A stretch of 64,000 nucleotides of DNA from Laceyella sacchari (GCF_004343255.1 NZ_SMDD01000003.1:124001-188000); one strand, 5' to 3'. Positions 18,421-28,165 are shown, counted from the stretch's first letter. Notes: generated by a model not told the origin, from the sequence alone. Program-made: numbers and translations.

Positions 18421-18657
18421 AAGCCCCCTCCTCTCTTCATCATTCACCAGGATGTGTCTGGCAAATCACATTGGTGGAAAAAAGCGGCAGAACAACCTTT
18501 TCTCGAGAACGCCTCCGCCACGCGCGGCAGCAAATGAGAAAATGGTTTTGGAGCCGCTGGTCTATGCATCAGACACGCACCAGTCCATCCAAAAGAACGG
18601 CCACAGAACAAGTCTGCAAGTGGCGCGTTTCAATCAAATGAACTGATCTATTTTAGC

Positions 18658-18694
18658 ATAAAAAAACATTCCCTGGTGAGGATTCAGGGAATGT
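18658..18694 (-). terminator. Terminator after csaA
   Basis: ACATTCCCTG / CAGGGAATGT, a 10-base stem with a nine-base loop, is followed on the minus strand by seven Ts. It separates csaA from smc; the about 240 bases up to smc hold no gene. Confidence 0.88.
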
Positions 18695-18700
18695 GCTTGC

Positions 18701-19039
18701 TCAATACACCCGCGTGCCCAGTGGGGCTTCATGGTCTACTCCCAACAGGGTGACACCACCCACCTTGGAATCAACCCCCAACACCAACACTTCAGACATA
18801 AAGTCAGCAATCTGTTTCGGTGGGAAATTGGTAACAGCCACCACTCGTTTGCCAACCAACTCATCAATGTGGTAAAGTTGCGTGATTTGCGCACTGCTTC
18901 GTTTGACCCCCAGCTCCTCACCGAAGTCAATCCATAGCTTGTACGCCGGCTTTCGCGCTTTCTCAAACACCTCTGCCCGGATGATTTGACCGATTCTGAG
19001 ATCCACTTTCAAAAAGTCGTCATAACTGATACTCTTCAT
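18701..19039 (-). CDS. csaA: CsaA tRNA-binding-domain chaperone
   Basis: 112 residues covering one OB-fold like the C-terminal tRNA-binding domain of MetRS: D-F-x-K-V-D-L-R-I-G-Q-I near the start, A-Y-K-L-W-I-D-F-G, S-S-A-Q-I-T and V-A-V-T-N-F-P-P-K-Q-I. B. subtilis CsaA is a dimeric export-related chaperone that binds SecA and preproteins. ATG 19039 has AAGGG 9 bases upstream; an earlier in-frame ATG has no spacing. Confidence 0.9.
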   Translation of the reverse strand: MKSISYDDFLKVDLRIGQIIRAEVFEKARKPAYKLWIDFGEELGVKRSSAQITQLYHIDELVGKRVVAVTNFPPKQIADFMSEVLVLGVDSKVGGVTLLGVDHEAPLGTRVY

Positions 19040-19188
19040 CAACTTCATCCCTTTCAGTTATCTCTGTTGCTTGCGGGAGCTCATCCGGCCCGGGTTTACG
19101 CCCGGTCGCTATTGCTTGTACAAACCTCCCCGGCATGAAATACTTCTCTCTTTCTCCCCGCTCATCCTGCATGAAAGGAGAGCAAACA

Positions 19189-19222
19189 AAAAAGCCGACT
19201 CTCGGGTGAGAAGTCAGCCTTC
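19189..19222 (-). terminator. Terminator overlapping the fhuF-like stop
   Basis: A GGCTGACT...AGTCGGC stem plus a CTC/GAG inner pairing is followed by TTTTTTG on the minus strand. Confidence 0.7.
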
Positions 19223-20011
19223 AAGCGGCGTATCACGACAAGGTTCGGTAATAGTGAAACAATTTCGCGGGCAAGTTTTGCAGGTCTTGTCGCCCACTTG
19301 GTAATAGAGGCAACAGGTTTTGCGAATCCGCACCGGTTCAGGCGCATGGGCAGGCCAACATTTGGGACTGTGAAAACGCGCCAACGGCTGTATTTTTTCT
19401 GCATACAGGGAAGCGGGTGTTTCATTGAGCAAATAATGAAAATCAGTTTCAACTCGATTCCGTTCTTCCCCTTCCAATCCCACCAACTTTGTTTCATACA
19501 ACCAATATACGTACAGAGCAAAGTTTTCCCATAAAATGGCGAGCGGAACACCGGTCGATTCATGGAGCTGATGCCACAGCGGCACCACATGTCGTCCGAT
19601 CAACTGGGAGACCAGCCGTTCGCGCCAAGCTTCGCGCCGGGAACCAGGCTTGGTGACCGTCCACCGTTTGAGCTTGGCTGCAAAAGGAGATTTTTCGCCC
19701 GGCTGTTCCAGGTCGATCACCACATTGCCAAGGGATAAGTCCAACCCTTTGTTCAGCACACTCATCGTAAAAAGAGCCGGCACAATCACCATAAACGTAT
19801 ATTTTTTGCTGAACTGGGACGCCACCGCCACCATCGGTGCACCACCGATCGTTTCAGCAAGCCTTGCTATCATATCATGGCACTTTTGCCCATCCAACAA
19901 TTCCAACGCCGTAAAAGACAAAGGCGAGGCAGGCGTGAACGACGGAGCGACTTGAAACTGGTTTTCCAACAACACCCGTTCTCTATTTTCCAACCGTTCC
20001 AATGCCATCAT
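19214..20011 (-). CDS. FhuF-like ferric siderophore reductase
   Basis: 265 residues. The decisive feature is the C-terminal C-C-x9-C-x2-C (KTCCLYYQVGDKTCKTCP), which resembles the unusual [2Fe-2S] motif of E. coli FhuF and related (2Fe-2S)-binding siderophore reductases. Such enzymes reduce Fe3+ in hydroxamate siderophores in the cytoplasm to release iron. The upstream Fur box supports iron control. It is monocistronic, bounded by a promoter and terminator, and sits as an insertion in the otherwise conserved rnc-smc interval. No siderophore transporter is nearby. Confidence 0.8.
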   Translation of the reverse strand: MMALERLENRERVLLENQFQVAPSFTPASPLSFTALELLDGQKCHDMIARLAETIGGAPMVAVASQFSKKYTFMVIVPALFTMSVLNKGLDLSLGNVVIDLEQPGEKSPFAAKLKRWTVTKPGSRREAWRERLVSQLIGRHVVPLWHQLHESTGVPLAILWENFALYVYWLYETKLVGLEGEERNRVETDFHYLLNETPASLYAEKIQPLARFHSPKCWPAHAPEPVRIRKTCCLYYQVGDKTCKTCPRNCFTITEPCRDTPLEG

Positions 20012-20044
20012 GCCTTCCCTCTCCTTTCACCGATTCACCCATTC

Positions 20045-20092
20045 GATAATGATATTTATTCTCATTATATCGGATTTGCACAGACATATCCA
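20045..20092 (-). promoter_or_regulatory. Fur box overlapping the fhuF-like promoter
   Basis: The palindrome around 20045-20070 (GATAATGATA...TCATTATATC) fits the 7-1-7 Fur box. It overlaps a minus-strand -10 box TATAAT (20064-20069); a weak -35 (TGGATA) sits at 20087-20092, 17 bases away. Fur bound here would block the polymerase, giving repression in iron-replete cells. Confidence 0.75.
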
Positions 20093-20275
20093 CAGGTATT
20101 GAAAAAAATTTCTATAGAAATGAAAAGGAGGGTGATTATACAATAAATTATCTATTAATTTAATAATATAATTCTGATAACATTCTTTCCAAGATTCGAA
20201 AAAAGGGGGGCTTGACGGCAAGGAAAAGTTGGCACCATCGCAGTGAGATTAGATCAAATACAATAAATCCCTCCG

Positions 20276-20479
20276 CTATTCTGTGTCTCTTCGCTCTGCT
20301 TCCACCGAACGTTCCCGCAACAGACGGATGATGGTTTCATTCTGCTGTTCGATCCGTTTCAAACGCTTCCAGCTGTTGATGACCAAAACACCCGGCAACA
20401 AGAAAAAAAACGCTAACGCTAGAAACTCAACGAGCTGGAGAAGCATGAAAAGCATCGTCCCTAATTGGATGTCAGCCAT
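20276..20479 (-). CDS. Small membrane protein (DUF4083-like)
   Basis: 67 residues from ATG 20479, which has GAGGGGGCG upstream. One long hydrophobic stretch (about residues 8-33) is followed by a basic, then alternating charged tail (KRLKRIEQQNETIIRLLRE), probably a short coiled coil facing the cytoplasm. The layout matches small DUF4083-type proteins of Bacilli, whose function is unknown. It sits just after the rnc terminator. Confidence 0.65.
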   Translation of the reverse strand: MADIQLGTMLFMLLQLVEFLALAFFFLLPGVLVINSWKRLKRIEQQNETIIRLLRERSVEAERRDTE

Positions 20480-20530
20480 ATTTCGCCCCCTCTCTGAAGA
20501 TATGCTCAACTGTCTATTCCCTCATGGACA

Positions 20531-20567
20531 ATAAGAAAAACCACCGATTCCCAGCAGGCGGTGGTTT
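20531..20567 (-). terminator. Terminator of the fab-rnc operon
   Basis: AAACCACCG / CGGTGGTTT, a nine-base stem with tail TTTTTCTTATT, lies six bases after the rnc stop. Confidence 0.88.
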
Positions 20568-20572
20568 GCACA

Positions 20573-21265
20573 TTATCTTGCTTTCCAAGTTTTAAGGGCG
20601 ATGAGCGCCGCTTGTTGTTCTGCTTCTTTTTTGGAACGGCCCGCGCCTTGTCCCAAGCATCGGTCTTCAAGATACACTTCAGCCACAAAGTGGCGATCAT
20701 GCGCAGGGCCTTGCATATCCACAATCCGATATTCCAAGGCACCCAATCTCTCTTGTTGAACCAGCTCTTGCAACTGGCTTTTGGCATCCAACATGTTGGC
20801 CAGCCATTCATCATTGATTTTCGGAAAGACCAATCTGGTCAAAAACCGCCGCACCTCATCCAAGCCCTGATCCAAAAACAAGGCTCCGATAAAAGCTTCA
20901 AACACATCGGCCAAGAGGGAAGGACGGGTGCGGCCTCCCGTCATCTCCTCTCCTTTTCCCAATCGCACAAAGCGCCCAAAATCAAGCTCTTTGGCAAAAG
21001 AAGCAAGGGATGCTTCACACACCACACGTGCCCGTGTGCGTGTCAATTCACCTTCGCTCATCTGCGGATAACGGTGAAACAAGTATTCCGACACTGCCAA
21101 TTCAAGCACCGCGTCTCCCAAGAACTCCAATCGCTCATTGTCTGGGAACTTCCCGCTGTTTTTCCGTTCATGGGCAAATGAAGTGTGAGTAAAAGCTTGT
21201 TGGAACAATTTTTTGTTTTTCAAGGTCAAGCCGATGGACCGTTCCAACTCAGATAAATCCATCAT
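20573..21265 (-). CDS. rnc: Ribonuclease III
   Basis: Cleaves double-stranded RNA in rRNA and mRNA processing. The signature [16 protein letters not shown] (about 43-58) holds the metal-binding Glu/Asp. A second acidic motif is in [18 protein letters not shown] (about 115). The C-terminal double-stranded RNA-binding domain ends in [12 protein letters not shown]. 230 residues, 12 bases after fabF, as the last gene of the lipid operon. Confidence 0.97.
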   Translation of the reverse strand: MMDLSELERSIGLTLKNKKLFQQAFTHTSFAHERKNSGKFPDNERLEFLGDAVLELAVSEYLFHRYPQMSEGELTRTRARVVCEASLASFAKELDFGRFVRLGKGEEMTGGRTRPSLLADVFEAFIGALFLDQGLDEVRRFLTRLVFPKINDEWLANMLDAKSQLQELVQQERLGALEYRIVDMQGPAHDRHFVAEVYLEDRCLGQGAGRSKKEAEQQAALIALKTWKAR

Positions 21266-21277
21266 GTGTTCATCCCC

Positions 21278-22522
21278 TTACGCTTCCGCAAACTCTTTGA
21301 TGCAGATGGTGGCATTGTGCCCGCCAAAACCGAGTGAGTTCGAAATGGCGGCCCGGACGCGCGCCTTACGCGATTCATTCGGCACATAGTCCAAATCACA
21401 TTCGGGATCCGGATTTTCCAAATTGATTGTCGGCGGAATGATTTGCTCTTTGAGCGTAAGCGCCAGCACTGCCGCTTCAATCGCTCCCGCCGCACCCAGC
21501 AAGTGCCCCATCATGGATTTGGTTGAGCTAATCGCCAACTTATGCGCATGTTCACCGAAAGCAGCTTTGATCGCCATCGTCTCAAATTTGTCGTTAATAT
21601 CGGTTGATGTACCATGGGCGTTGATGTAATCGATGTCCTCCGGTTTCAGACCGGCATCGGACAGCGCCATCTCCATGCTTCGTTTCGCGCCATCTCCTTG
21701 TGGGTCGGGGCTGGTGATGTGATAGGCGTCAGCCGTCATCCCATATCCCACAACTTCAGCGATGATGTTGGCACCGCGTTTTTGTGCATGCTCCAGCGTT
21801 TCCAACACCAACACTGCCGCTCCTTCACCCATGACAAATCCGTCACGGTCACGGTCAAACGGACGGCTAGCCTTTTGCGGATCATCATTGCGGCTGGACA
21901 AGGCACCCATCGCCGAAAAACCAGCTATGGCCATTGGCAAAATGGTTGCTTCCGTGCCACCTGCCAACATCACATCGGCATCGCCGCGTTGCAACATCTT
22001 GAACGAGTCGCCGACGCAGTGCGTGCCGGTCGCGCAAGCCGAGATCGCCGCGCTGTTGGGCCCTTTGGCGCCAGTGTGGATGGACACCATGCCCGAAGAC
22101 ATGTTAGCAATCATCATCGGCACAAAGAATGGGCTAACCCGGCGCGGTCCTCGCTCCATCAACACGCGATGTTGGTTTTCCAAAGTCGACAGTCCGCCGA
22201 TCCCGGAGCCCACATAAACCCCTACACGGTTGGCGTCCACTTTGTTCATGTCCAATTCAGCGTGCTTCAGTGCTTCTTTGGCCGCCGCCACCGCAAATTG
22301 CACAAATCGATCCATGCGGCGTGCTTCTTTTTTATCTATATAATTCAGCGGGTCAAAATCCTTGACCTCTGCGGCAATCTTCACTGCATAGTCCGTTGTG
22401 TCGAAATGGGTGATGTTCCCCACCCCGGACTTGCCTGCGATCAGATGATTCCAGAATGTGTTTACATCGTTACCAAGGGGAGAAATTATTCCAAGACCGG
22501 TGATCACAACCCTCTTATTCAC
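21278..22522 (-). CDS. fabF: 3-oxoacyl-ACP synthase II (FabF)
   Basis: Elongating condensing enzyme of type II fatty-acid synthesis. 414 residues, matching the family. Cys-His-His triad: ISACATGTH (Cys about 164), NAHGTST (His about 304) and [12 protein letters not shown] (His about 340). I choose GTG 22522 ([17 protein letters not shown]) because AAAGGCGG sits about 9 bases upstream; longer readings cross the hairpin at 22573-22607. Confidence 0.97.
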   Translation of the reverse strand: MNKRVVITGLGIISPLGNDVNTFWNHLIAGKSGVGNITHFDTTDYAVKIAAEVKDFDPLNYIDKKEARRMDRFVQFAVAAAKEALKHAELDMNKVDANRVGVYVGSGIGGLSTLENQHRVLMERGPRRVSPFFVPMMIANMSSGMVSIHTGAKGPNSAAISACATGTHCVGDSFKMLQRGDADVMLAGGTEATILPMAIAGFSAMGALSSRNDDPQKASRPFDRDRDGFVMGEGAAVLVLETLEHAQKRGANIIAEVVGYGMTADAYHITSPDPQGDGAKRSMEMALSDAGLKPEDIDYINAHGTSTDINDKFETMAIKAAFGEHAHKLAISSTKSMMGHLLGAAGAIEAAVLALTLKEQIIPPTINLENPDPECDLDYVPNESRKARVRAAISNSLGFGGHNATICIKEFAEA

Positions 22523-22572
22523 CTGATCCACCGCCTTTCTCAACATAGCTGATACGCTTTTTAGTACGTTGT

Positions 22573-22607
22573 GTATAAAGTCCCGCAACAAGAGCGGGAC
22601 TTTATAC
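22573..22607 (-). other. Strong intergenic hairpin between acpP and fabF
   Basis: A perfect 14-base stem (GTATAAAGTCCCGC and its complement) with a seven-base loop lies 19 bases after the acpP stop. There is no U-run after it, so it is more likely an mRNA-stabilising or processing element that keeps acpP mRNA abundant than a terminator. Confidence 0.75.
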
Positions 22608-22626
22608 AGTAAGTATGAAGTAGCGA

Positions 22627-22860
22627 TTAATTATGTTTGTTGATATATTCTACAATATCTCCAACCGTGGAGATTTTAGCAGCTTCATCATCGCCGATCT
22701 CCAATTCGAACTCATCTTCCAATTCCATGATGAGATCCACTACGTCGAGTGAGTCGGCACCCAAATCTTCTTTGATGGACGCTTCCAGCGTCACTTCCGC
22801 CTCATCCACATCCAGACGCTCAACGATGATCTTTTTTACACGTTCTAACGTATCTGCCAT
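22627..22860 (-). CDS. acpP: Acyl carrier protein
   Basis: 77 residues, highly acidic. The phosphopantetheine attachment Ser lies in [10 protein letters not shown] (about residue 37). It carries growing acyl chains for FabD/FabF/FabG/FabH and PlsX. Start ATG 22860 (MADTLERV) with GGGGAGGTG; the three-residue longer reading has no site. Confidence 0.98.
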   Translation of the reverse strand: MADTLERVKKIIVERLDVDEAEVTLEASIKEDLGADSLDVVDLIMELEDEFELEIGDDEAAKISTVGDIVEYINKHN

Positions 22861-22916
22861 ATCTTTCACCTCCCCTCAGTATTATACGGGACAACTTCCC
22901 CACAAGCAATGTCATC

Positions 22917-23660
22917 TTATTGCATCACCATGCCACCATCGACATGAATTGTTTGTCCGGTGATGTAACGCGCGGAGTCTGAAGCCAAAAACTTAACAGC
23001 CTCAGCGATGTCTTGCGGGGTACCATAATACCCAAGCGGTATCTCGGAACGCATTTGCTCCTTCAAGGCTTCGTCCAACACAGACGTCATGTCCGTCTCA
23101 ATAAACCCAGGCGCAATGGCATTCACGGTGATACCACGGCTTGCCAATTCTTTGGCCGTGGTTTTGGTAAGTCCAATCAAACCTGCTTTGGCCGCCACAT
23201 AGTTGGCTTGTCCTTGATTTCCCGCCACGCCGACGACGGAGCTGATGTTGATGATGCGTCCGCCTTTTTGCTTGAGCATGGGTCGGATCACTGCTTTGGT
23301 GCAGAGGAAGGCGCCCTTGAGATTGGTGGCAATCACTTGATCCCACTCGTCTTCCTTCATGCGCATCAGCAGATTGTCACGCGTAATGCCCGCATTGTTC
23401 ACCAAAATATCGACGCGCCCAAAGGTGGACACCACCTCTTTCATCGCCGCATCAACTTGCTCCTTGTCAGATACGTCCACTTTCAAGGCTAAGCCTTGCC
23501 GGCCCTTTTCCCGCACAGATTGAATCGTTTCTTCTGCAGCCGCATGATTCCCGGCGTAGAAAATGACGATATCGGCGCCGGCTTCTGCCAATGTAATGGC
23601 AATCGCGCGCCCAATCCCCCGCGATCCGCCCGTTACCACTGCCGTCTTACCGTTTAACAT
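22917..23660 (-). CDS. fabG: 3-oxoacyl-ACP reductase
   Basis: Short-chain dehydrogenase, 247 residues, NADPH-dependent second step of elongation. [12 protein letters not shown] (about 9-20) is the cofactor loop, and the catalytic set is NNAG (about 89), Ser in INISSVVGV (about 140) and Y-x-x-x-K in YVAAKAG (about 154). GGAGGG upstream. Confidence 0.97.
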   Translation of the reverse strand: MLNGKTAVVTGGSRGIGRAIAITLAEAGADIVIFYAGNHAAAEETIQSVREKGRQGLALKVDVSDKEQVDAAMKEVVSTFGRVDILVNNAGITRDNLLMRMKEDEWDQVIATNLKGAFLCTKAVIRPMLKQKGGRIINISSVVGVAGNQGQANYVAAKAGLIGLTKTTAKELASRGITVNAIAPGFIETDMTSVLDEALKEQMRSEIPLGYYGTPQDIAEAVKFLASDSARYITGQTIHVDGGMVMQ

Positions 23661-23682
23661 ACCCGGTTTCCCTCCTGTTCAT

Positions 23683-24633
23683 CTAGCTGAGAGTTTGAAG
23701 CTGTTCAATCGCTTGCTCCAGCGTTTGTGTATCCTGGATGGAAATCGCCTTCACTTTGCGGTCAACCTTTCTCACCAGACCAGTGAGTACACTGCCGGCA
23801 CCCACTTCCACAAAAGTGGTCACCCCTTGATTCAGCATGTATCTCACGCTATCCTCCCACAACACGGGCGAAGCGACTTGCTTAACCAACAATTCCACGA
23901 TTTCCGCCGAACTCGAAACAGCTTCCGCCGTCACGTTGGCCACGACCGGCACGGAGGCGTCGTGTACAGTCACTTGACTCAGTGCCGCTTTAAGCCGTTC
24001 GGCCGCTGGTTGCATCAGAGAGGAGTGGAATGGACCACTGACCGACAGAGGAATAACCCGTCTCGCTCCCGCTTCTGCCGCCTGTTCACCTGCTTCAACT
24101 ACTGCGGCGGCATGTCCGGAGATGACGATCTGGGCCGGTGAATTGTAATTGGCTGGCTCAACCACATGCCCCACTTTGGACACGCTCCGGCAAACCTCAT
24201 CCAACTTGTTGCGCTCCAGATTCATAATTGCGGACATGGCCCCGACACCCGCCGGCACTGCTTCTTCCATGTAGATCCCCCGCTTGCGCACGGTCGTCAC
24301 CGCATCGCGGAAACTCATCGCTCCCGCCGCTACCAGCGCGGAGTATTCTCCAAGGCTGTGTCCTGCCACAAAATCCGGCGTGAGTGGTAATTTTTCCCGC
24401 AACGCGGCATACAACGCGACACTGGTGGTCAAAATGGCGGGCTGCGTGTTGGCCGTCAAGCGCAACTCCTCTTCCGGGCCGTGAAAACAAAGCTCCGACA
24501 ATGCATAGCCCAATGTGGCGTCCGCTTCTTCAAAAATCTGCTTCGCCGTCTCGCTGTGTTCGCAAATGTCCTGCCCCATTCCCACTGTTTGCGATCCTTG
24601 TCCCGGAAAGATCAAAGCGATTTTACCCATCAT
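23683..24633 (-). CDS. fabD: Malonyl-CoA:ACP transacylase
   Basis: Loads malonyl groups onto ACP. It has IFPGQGSQTVGMG at the start, the nucleophile in GHSLGEYSALVAAG (Ser about 91), then catalytic His in SGPFHSSLMQPA (about 202). 316 residues. GGGGGGGAGAC lies just before ATG 24633. Confidence 0.97.
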   Translation of the reverse strand: MMGKIALIFPGQGSQTVGMGQDICEHSETAKQIFEEADATLGYALSELCFHGPEEELRLTANTQPAILTTSVALYAALREKLPLTPDFVAGHSLGEYSALVAAGAMSFRDAVTTVRKRGIYMEEAVPAGVGAMSAIMNLERNKLDEVCRSVSKVGHVVEPANYNSPAQIVISGHAAAVVEAGEQAAEAGARRVIPLSVSGPFHSSLMQPAAERLKAALSQVTVHDASVPVVANVTAEAVSSSAEIVELLVKQVASPVLWEDSVRYMLNQGVTTFVEVGAGSVLTGLVRKVDRKVKAISIQDTQTLEQAIEQLQTLS

Positions 24634-24651
24634 GTCTCCCCCCCATTGCAC

Positions 24652-25641
24652 TTAATCAAGCGCCCATTTGAGTATGGTGGCACCCCAGGTGAGTCCTCCG
24701 CCAAACCCGCACAAGGCCAGTGTGTCTCCTTTTTTGATCTTGCCTGATTTCACTGCTTCATCCAAAGCCACCGGCACAGATGCCGAAGACATGTTGCCAT
24801 AACGATCCAAGTTGACAACCACCTTGTCCTCAGTTAGACCGAACCGCTTGACCGCCGATTCGATGATGCGGATGTTGGCTTGGTGTGGGATCAGGAAATC
24901 GATGTCCTCTCTGCCAAGACCAGCTTTAGCAAGTGCTTCTTCTGTCGCATTGCCCAGCACACGGACAGCAAATTTGAACACCTCTCTGCCGTTCATATAA
25001 ATGAAATGCAAGCGTTCATCCAATGTCTGTTGAGATGCCGGCTTACGTGAGCCGCCCGCTTCCAGCTTCAGCAAGTCCTTCCCTGAGCCGTCCCCTCCCA
25101 ATTCGTAAGAGAGGAAACCGTATCCGTCTTCAACCGGGCCAAGCACAGCCGCCCCTGCGCCATCCCCAAACAGGACGCAGGTGTTACGGTCTGACCAATC
25201 CACGATGCGGGACAGGCATTCCACCCCAATCACCAACGCGTACTTATACATGCCGTTCTGGATAAATTGGGCTGCGGTAGACACCCCGTACAAAAACCCA
25301 GTGCACGCTGCGGAAAGGTCGAACGTTGCCGCCTTGGTCGCACCGAGTTTGTCTTGCACCAAACAGGCTGTCGCTGGAAACGACATATCCGGAGTCACTG
25401 TCGCCACAATGATCAAATCCAGCTGGTCAGCTGTCAATCCCGCATGGGCCAAAGCCCGCTCAGCTGCTATGACAGCCAAATCAGAGGACGCTTGGTCCGG
25501 GGCGGCGATACGCCGCTCACGAATCCCCGTTCTCGATACGATCCACTCATCATTGGTGTCGACCATCTTCTCCAAATCGGCATTGGTTAGCACTTTTTCG
25601 GGTACATATGCACCTGTCCCAAGAATTCCAACTGCGCCCAC
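24652..25641 (-). CDS. fabH: 3-oxoacyl-ACP synthase III (FabH)
   Basis: Starts fatty-acid synthesis by condensing acyl-CoA with malonyl-ACP; Gram-positive forms accept branched starters. 329 residues from GTG 25641 (GAGAGGAG upstream, product [18 protein letters not shown]); the longer reading overlaps plsX. Active site: Cys in [11 protein letters not shown] (about 112), His in [10 protein letters not shown] (about 250) and Asn in Y-G-N-M-S-S-A-S (about 280). Confidence 0.96.
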   Translation of the reverse strand: MGAVGILGTGAYVPEKVLTNADLEKMVDTNDEWIVSRTGIRERRIAAPDQASSDLAVIAAERALAHAGLTADQLDLIIVATVTPDMSFPATACLVQDKLGATKAATFDLSAACTGFLYGVSTAAQFIQNGMYKYALVIGVECLSRIVDWSDRNTCVLFGDGAGAAVLGPVEDGYGFLSYELGGDGSGKDLLKLEAGGSRKPASQQTLDERLHFIYMNGREVFKFAVRVLGNATEEALAKAGLGREDIDFLIPHQANIRIIESAVKRFGLTEDKVVVNLDRYGNMSSASVPVALDEAVKSGKIKKGDTLALCGFGGGLTWGATILKWALD

Positions 25642-25645
25642 GCCG

Positions 25646-26635
25646 TCACTCTCCTCTCCCACGCGAAAATTCCGCTTCCAGTTGAACCATGACATTGTTT
25701 TCAACAAATCGGCGCGCCTGCCGTATCGCATTGAAAAACGCGGTGGCGTCAGACGATCCATGAGCTTTGATGATCGGACCGGCCAGTCCCAGCAACGGAG
25801 CGCCGCCATGTTCTTTGTAATCCATCTCTTTGGCGAAACGCTTCAATCCCGGCTTCAAGATGGCACCCGCCAGTTTGGTGAGCAGATTTTGTGTAAGCTC
25901 CTGTTTCAGGCGATCAAAAACGGCTTTAGCAACTCCTTCCGTGTTCTTCAACAGGATGTTGCCGCTGTATCCGTCGCAGACCAACACTTCACACGGCCCA
26001 TACAACACTTCACGCGCTTCAACATTTCCCAGAAAGCGAAGGGATTCGTCTTCTTGGAACAAAGCGAACGCCGCCTTGTTCAATTCCGTCCCTTTGCCCT
26101 CTTCTGTCCCGATGTTAAGCAGGCCCACGCGCGGGGCTTCAAATCCCAACACCCTTTCGGCATACACACTGCCCAATTTGGCGTATTGGTGCAAATGTTC
26201 GGCACGTGCCTCGGGGTTAGCCCCTACATCCAGCACCAAAATCCCTTTCCCTGACAAGGTCGGCAAAACCGGTGCTAGCGCAGGCCGATCGACCCCAGGC
26301 AAACGTCCCGTGTAAAACAGGCCCGCAGCCATCAGCGCACCCGTATTTCCGCCACTGATAAAAGCGTCGGCTTCTTTCTCTTTCACCATCCGGCATCCAA
26401 CGACAATGGAGGAATCTTTTTTCCGGCGGACCGACCGTACGGGTTCGTCGTCTGGTTCAATGACTTCTGTTACTTTTTTAAAGACCACTCCCGGCAGCGG
26501 CTCCGGCAAGACGCTCTCATCGCATCCCACAAGAATGATGGTGGTGTCGGGCCACTCTCGCGACGCCATTTTAACCCCTTCGATCACCGCTTGAGGGGCA
26601 TGGTCTCCACCATGCGCGTCTATCGCAATCCGCAT
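25646..26635 (-). CDS. plsX: Phosphate acyltransferase PlsX
   Basis: Makes acyl-phosphate from acyl-ACP, the acyl donor for PlsY in phospholipid synthesis. [20 protein letters not shown] is the diagnostic start; [10 protein letters not shown] and [14 protein letters not shown] follow. 329 residues. The gene follows fapR by 12 bases. Confidence 0.97.
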   Translation of the reverse strand: MRIAIDAHGGDHAPQAVIEGVKMASREWPDTTIILVGCDESVLPEPLPGVVFKKVTEVIEPDDEPVRSVRRKKDSSIVVGCRMVKEKEADAFISGGNTGALMAAGLFYTGRLPGVDRPALAPVLPTLSGKGILVLDVGANPEARAEHLHQYAKLGSVYAERVLGFEAPRVGLLNIGTEEGKGTELNKAAFALFQEDESLRFLGNVEAREVLYGPCEVLVCDGYSGNILLKNTEGVAKAVFDRLKQELTQNLLTKLAGAILKPGLKRFAKEMDYKEHGGAPLLGLAGPIIKAHGSSDATAFFNAIRQARRFVENNVMVQLEAEFSRGRGE

Positions 26636-26647
26636 TGTTGTTCCTCC

Positions 26648-27220
26648 TCACATGGATACACGCCCGTCTTCCAAGCGGTACACATCAAAAATTCCTTGGA
26701 AGACAATCTCGCCATTCACTTTGGTTTTCACATCCACTTGCAAACTGTTGTTAATTTGCTTTCTGATAACCTTAGCGTGCGCTATACATTTCTCTCCCAA
26801 TCGGACGGGGCGCACAAATCGAATTCCCGCTGATCCCGTCAAAGCCACCTCTGCATCGACGATGGCCACCGCAAGCGAGTTGGCCTGGGCGAAAAGGATA
26901 TGCCCCCGGGCGATCTGATTGCGGGCGAATACATGCTCTTTGTTTATCTCCAGAATGGACACACCACTTTGATCCAGTTGCAAATCGACAATCTCTCCGA
27001 TCACTTCTTCCTGCAACAGCGATTTTACAGGATCAAAATGGTTCTCCGCCATGTGCTTGATTCGTTCCCGCAATTCGGGAATCCCCAATTCAACGCGATC
27101 CAGACGAATCGTTTGGATGCTTACATTACACCGCTTGGCCATTTCTTCGTCTGTCAAAAATGGTTCTTCCTGAAAGGATTGAGCGATTATCCTTTGTCTC
27201 TCTTTTTTTGGGATGCGCAT
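26648..27220 (-). CDS. fapR: Fatty-acid biosynthesis repressor FapR
   Basis: DeoR-type helix-turn-helix (LTDEEMAKRCNVSIQTIRLDRVELGI, about 25-48) fused to a hot-dog effector domain (about 70-190: RGHILFAQANSLAVA, R-F-V-R-P-V-R). Known biology: FapR represses fab/pls genes and is released by malonyl-CoA or malonyl-ACP. 190 residues from ATG 27220. It is the first gene of its own target operon, preceded by a matching operator. Confidence 0.97.
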   Translation of the reverse strand: MRIPKKERQRIIAQSFQEEPFLTDEEMAKRCNVSIQTIRLDRVELGIPELRERIKHMAENHFDPVKSLLQEEVIGEIVDLQLDQSGVSILEINKEHVFARNQIARGHILFAQANSLAVAIVDAEVALTGSAGIRFVRPVRLGEKCIAHAKVIRKQINNSLQVDVKTKVNGEIVFQGIFDVYRLEDGRVSM

Positions 27221-27251
27221 AGCGGAGCCCACCTCTCTTTAATACCACATT

Positions 27252-27300
27252 CTAATACCAGGTACTAAGTCAGTATATAAAAAAAATGCTTATTGGGCAA
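27252..27300 (-). promoter_or_regulatory. FapR operator and fapR operon promoter
   Basis: On the minus strand, TTGCCC (27295-27300) and TATACT (27272-27277) are 17 bases apart. Immediately downstream is a 17-base palindrome, TTAGTACCTGGTATTAG (27252-27268), which fits the known FapR box. Binding there would cover the transcription start and autorepress the whole plsX-fab operon. Confidence 0.88.
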
Positions 27301-27301
27301 T

Positions 27302-27339
27302 GGAAAAAATATAAAGAGCCGACTTCACCGTCGGCTCTT
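27302..27339 (-). terminator. Terminator after rpmF
   Basis: AAGAGCCGAC / GTCGGCTCTT, a ten-base stem with tail TATATTTTTTCC on the minus strand, lies 10 bases past the rpmF stop. It insulates the fapR promoter. Confidence 0.88.
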
Positions 27340-27348
27340 GGCTCGCTA

Positions 27349-27531
27349 TTACTCGTTTACTACGCCTTCAACTTCAGAGCCTTTGTAGTGCCCACACTCT
27401 TTGCACACGCGATGGGAAAGCTTTGGAGCTCCACATTGCGGGCAATTTACCATACCTGGTACGGAAAGTTTGAAGTGGGTGCGACGTTTGCGCTTACGAG
27501 TTTTAGAAGTGCGTCTAAATGGTACTGCCAT
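27349..27531 (-). CDS. rpmF: 50S ribosomal protein L32 (zinc form)
   Basis: 60 residues, [19 protein letters not shown] start. The pair C-P-Q-C-G ... C-K-E-C-G shows the four-cysteine zinc-binding form. AGGGGGTG lies before the ATG. Confidence 0.98.
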   Translation of the reverse strand: MAVPFRRTSKTRKRKRRTHFKLSVPGMVNCPQCGAPKLSHRVCKECGHYKGSEVEGVVNE

Positions 27532-27587
27532 ACTGTTTCACCCCCTATAAGAATGTAACATAAGACCGGGAAGTTTTCACACGTCTT

Positions 27588-28106
27588 TTATTTGTTTTGA
27601 TCGAGCCAATCCTGCAAAGCCGCCAAACGTGGATCGATCTTCTCCACTTGGCAATTGCAGGAATCAGCATTTTTATTGACGCCACATTTTGGACAGAGTC
27701 CTTTGCAATCTTCCCGACACACCGGAATGTAAGGTAGTTGGAGCATAAGCGCTTCCCGAATGTATGGGGAAAGATCCAACTCGTTCCCTTCAAAATAGTG
27801 GATCTCCTGCTCCTCTGTCTCCACGGCCCGATGCGCCTCATCCGTGAACAACTCCGTCCACTTGACATGAACCGGTGTTTCAAACTCTTGCAAGCAGCGC
27901 GAACAAGTGAAAGTCGCCTTGCTTTCCTCTTCGACATCTGCTTCGATCAAGTGTGGATCGAGCCGCGTCACACGGGCCTCGACCTCTACGGGCGCTAACC
28001 GAATCAGCCCTGGGACTTCACCAGGCATCGTGTCCAGAGCAACCGTTTCACGTATCACGAGTTGCCCGTCTTTTGCTTGGTTCAACTTGTGCAGGGAAAT
28101 CTGCAT
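27588..28106 (-). CDS. yceD: YceD family (DUF177) protein
   Basis: 172 residues. Signature DUF177: F-T-C-S-R-C-L-Q-E-F (about 74-83) and the C-terminal pair CREDCKGLCPKCGVNKN-x-x-x-C, which looks metal binding. The family is almost always coupled to rpmF and is linked to 23S rRNA/ribosome biogenesis in plants and bacteria. It is the first gene after the 28136-28165 promoter. Confidence 0.93.
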   Translation of the reverse strand: MQISLHKLNQAKDGQLVIRETVALDTMPGEVPGLIRLAPVEVEARVTRLDPHLIEADVEEESKATFTCSRCLQEFETPVHVKWTELFTDEAHRAVETEEQEIHYFEGNELDLSPYIREALMLQLPYIPVCREDCKGLCPKCGVNKNADSCNCQVEKIDPRLAALQDWLDQNK

Positions 28107-28135
28107 GATTCCACTCCTTGTGTAAAAACAGGGTT

Positions 28136-28165
28136 ATTATAAGACACTTAAGCGACACCTGTCAA
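28136..28165 (-). promoter_or_regulatory. SigA-type promoter of yceD-rpmF
   Basis: TTGACA (28160-28165) and TATAAT (28136-28141) on the minus strand, spacer 18, within and just past the ylbL 3' end. Both boxes are consensus. Confidence 0.85.

Noticed and set aside
21614-22552. A 312-codon plus-strand frame opposite fabF
   Set aside because: Fully antisense to fabF with no start context or family match.
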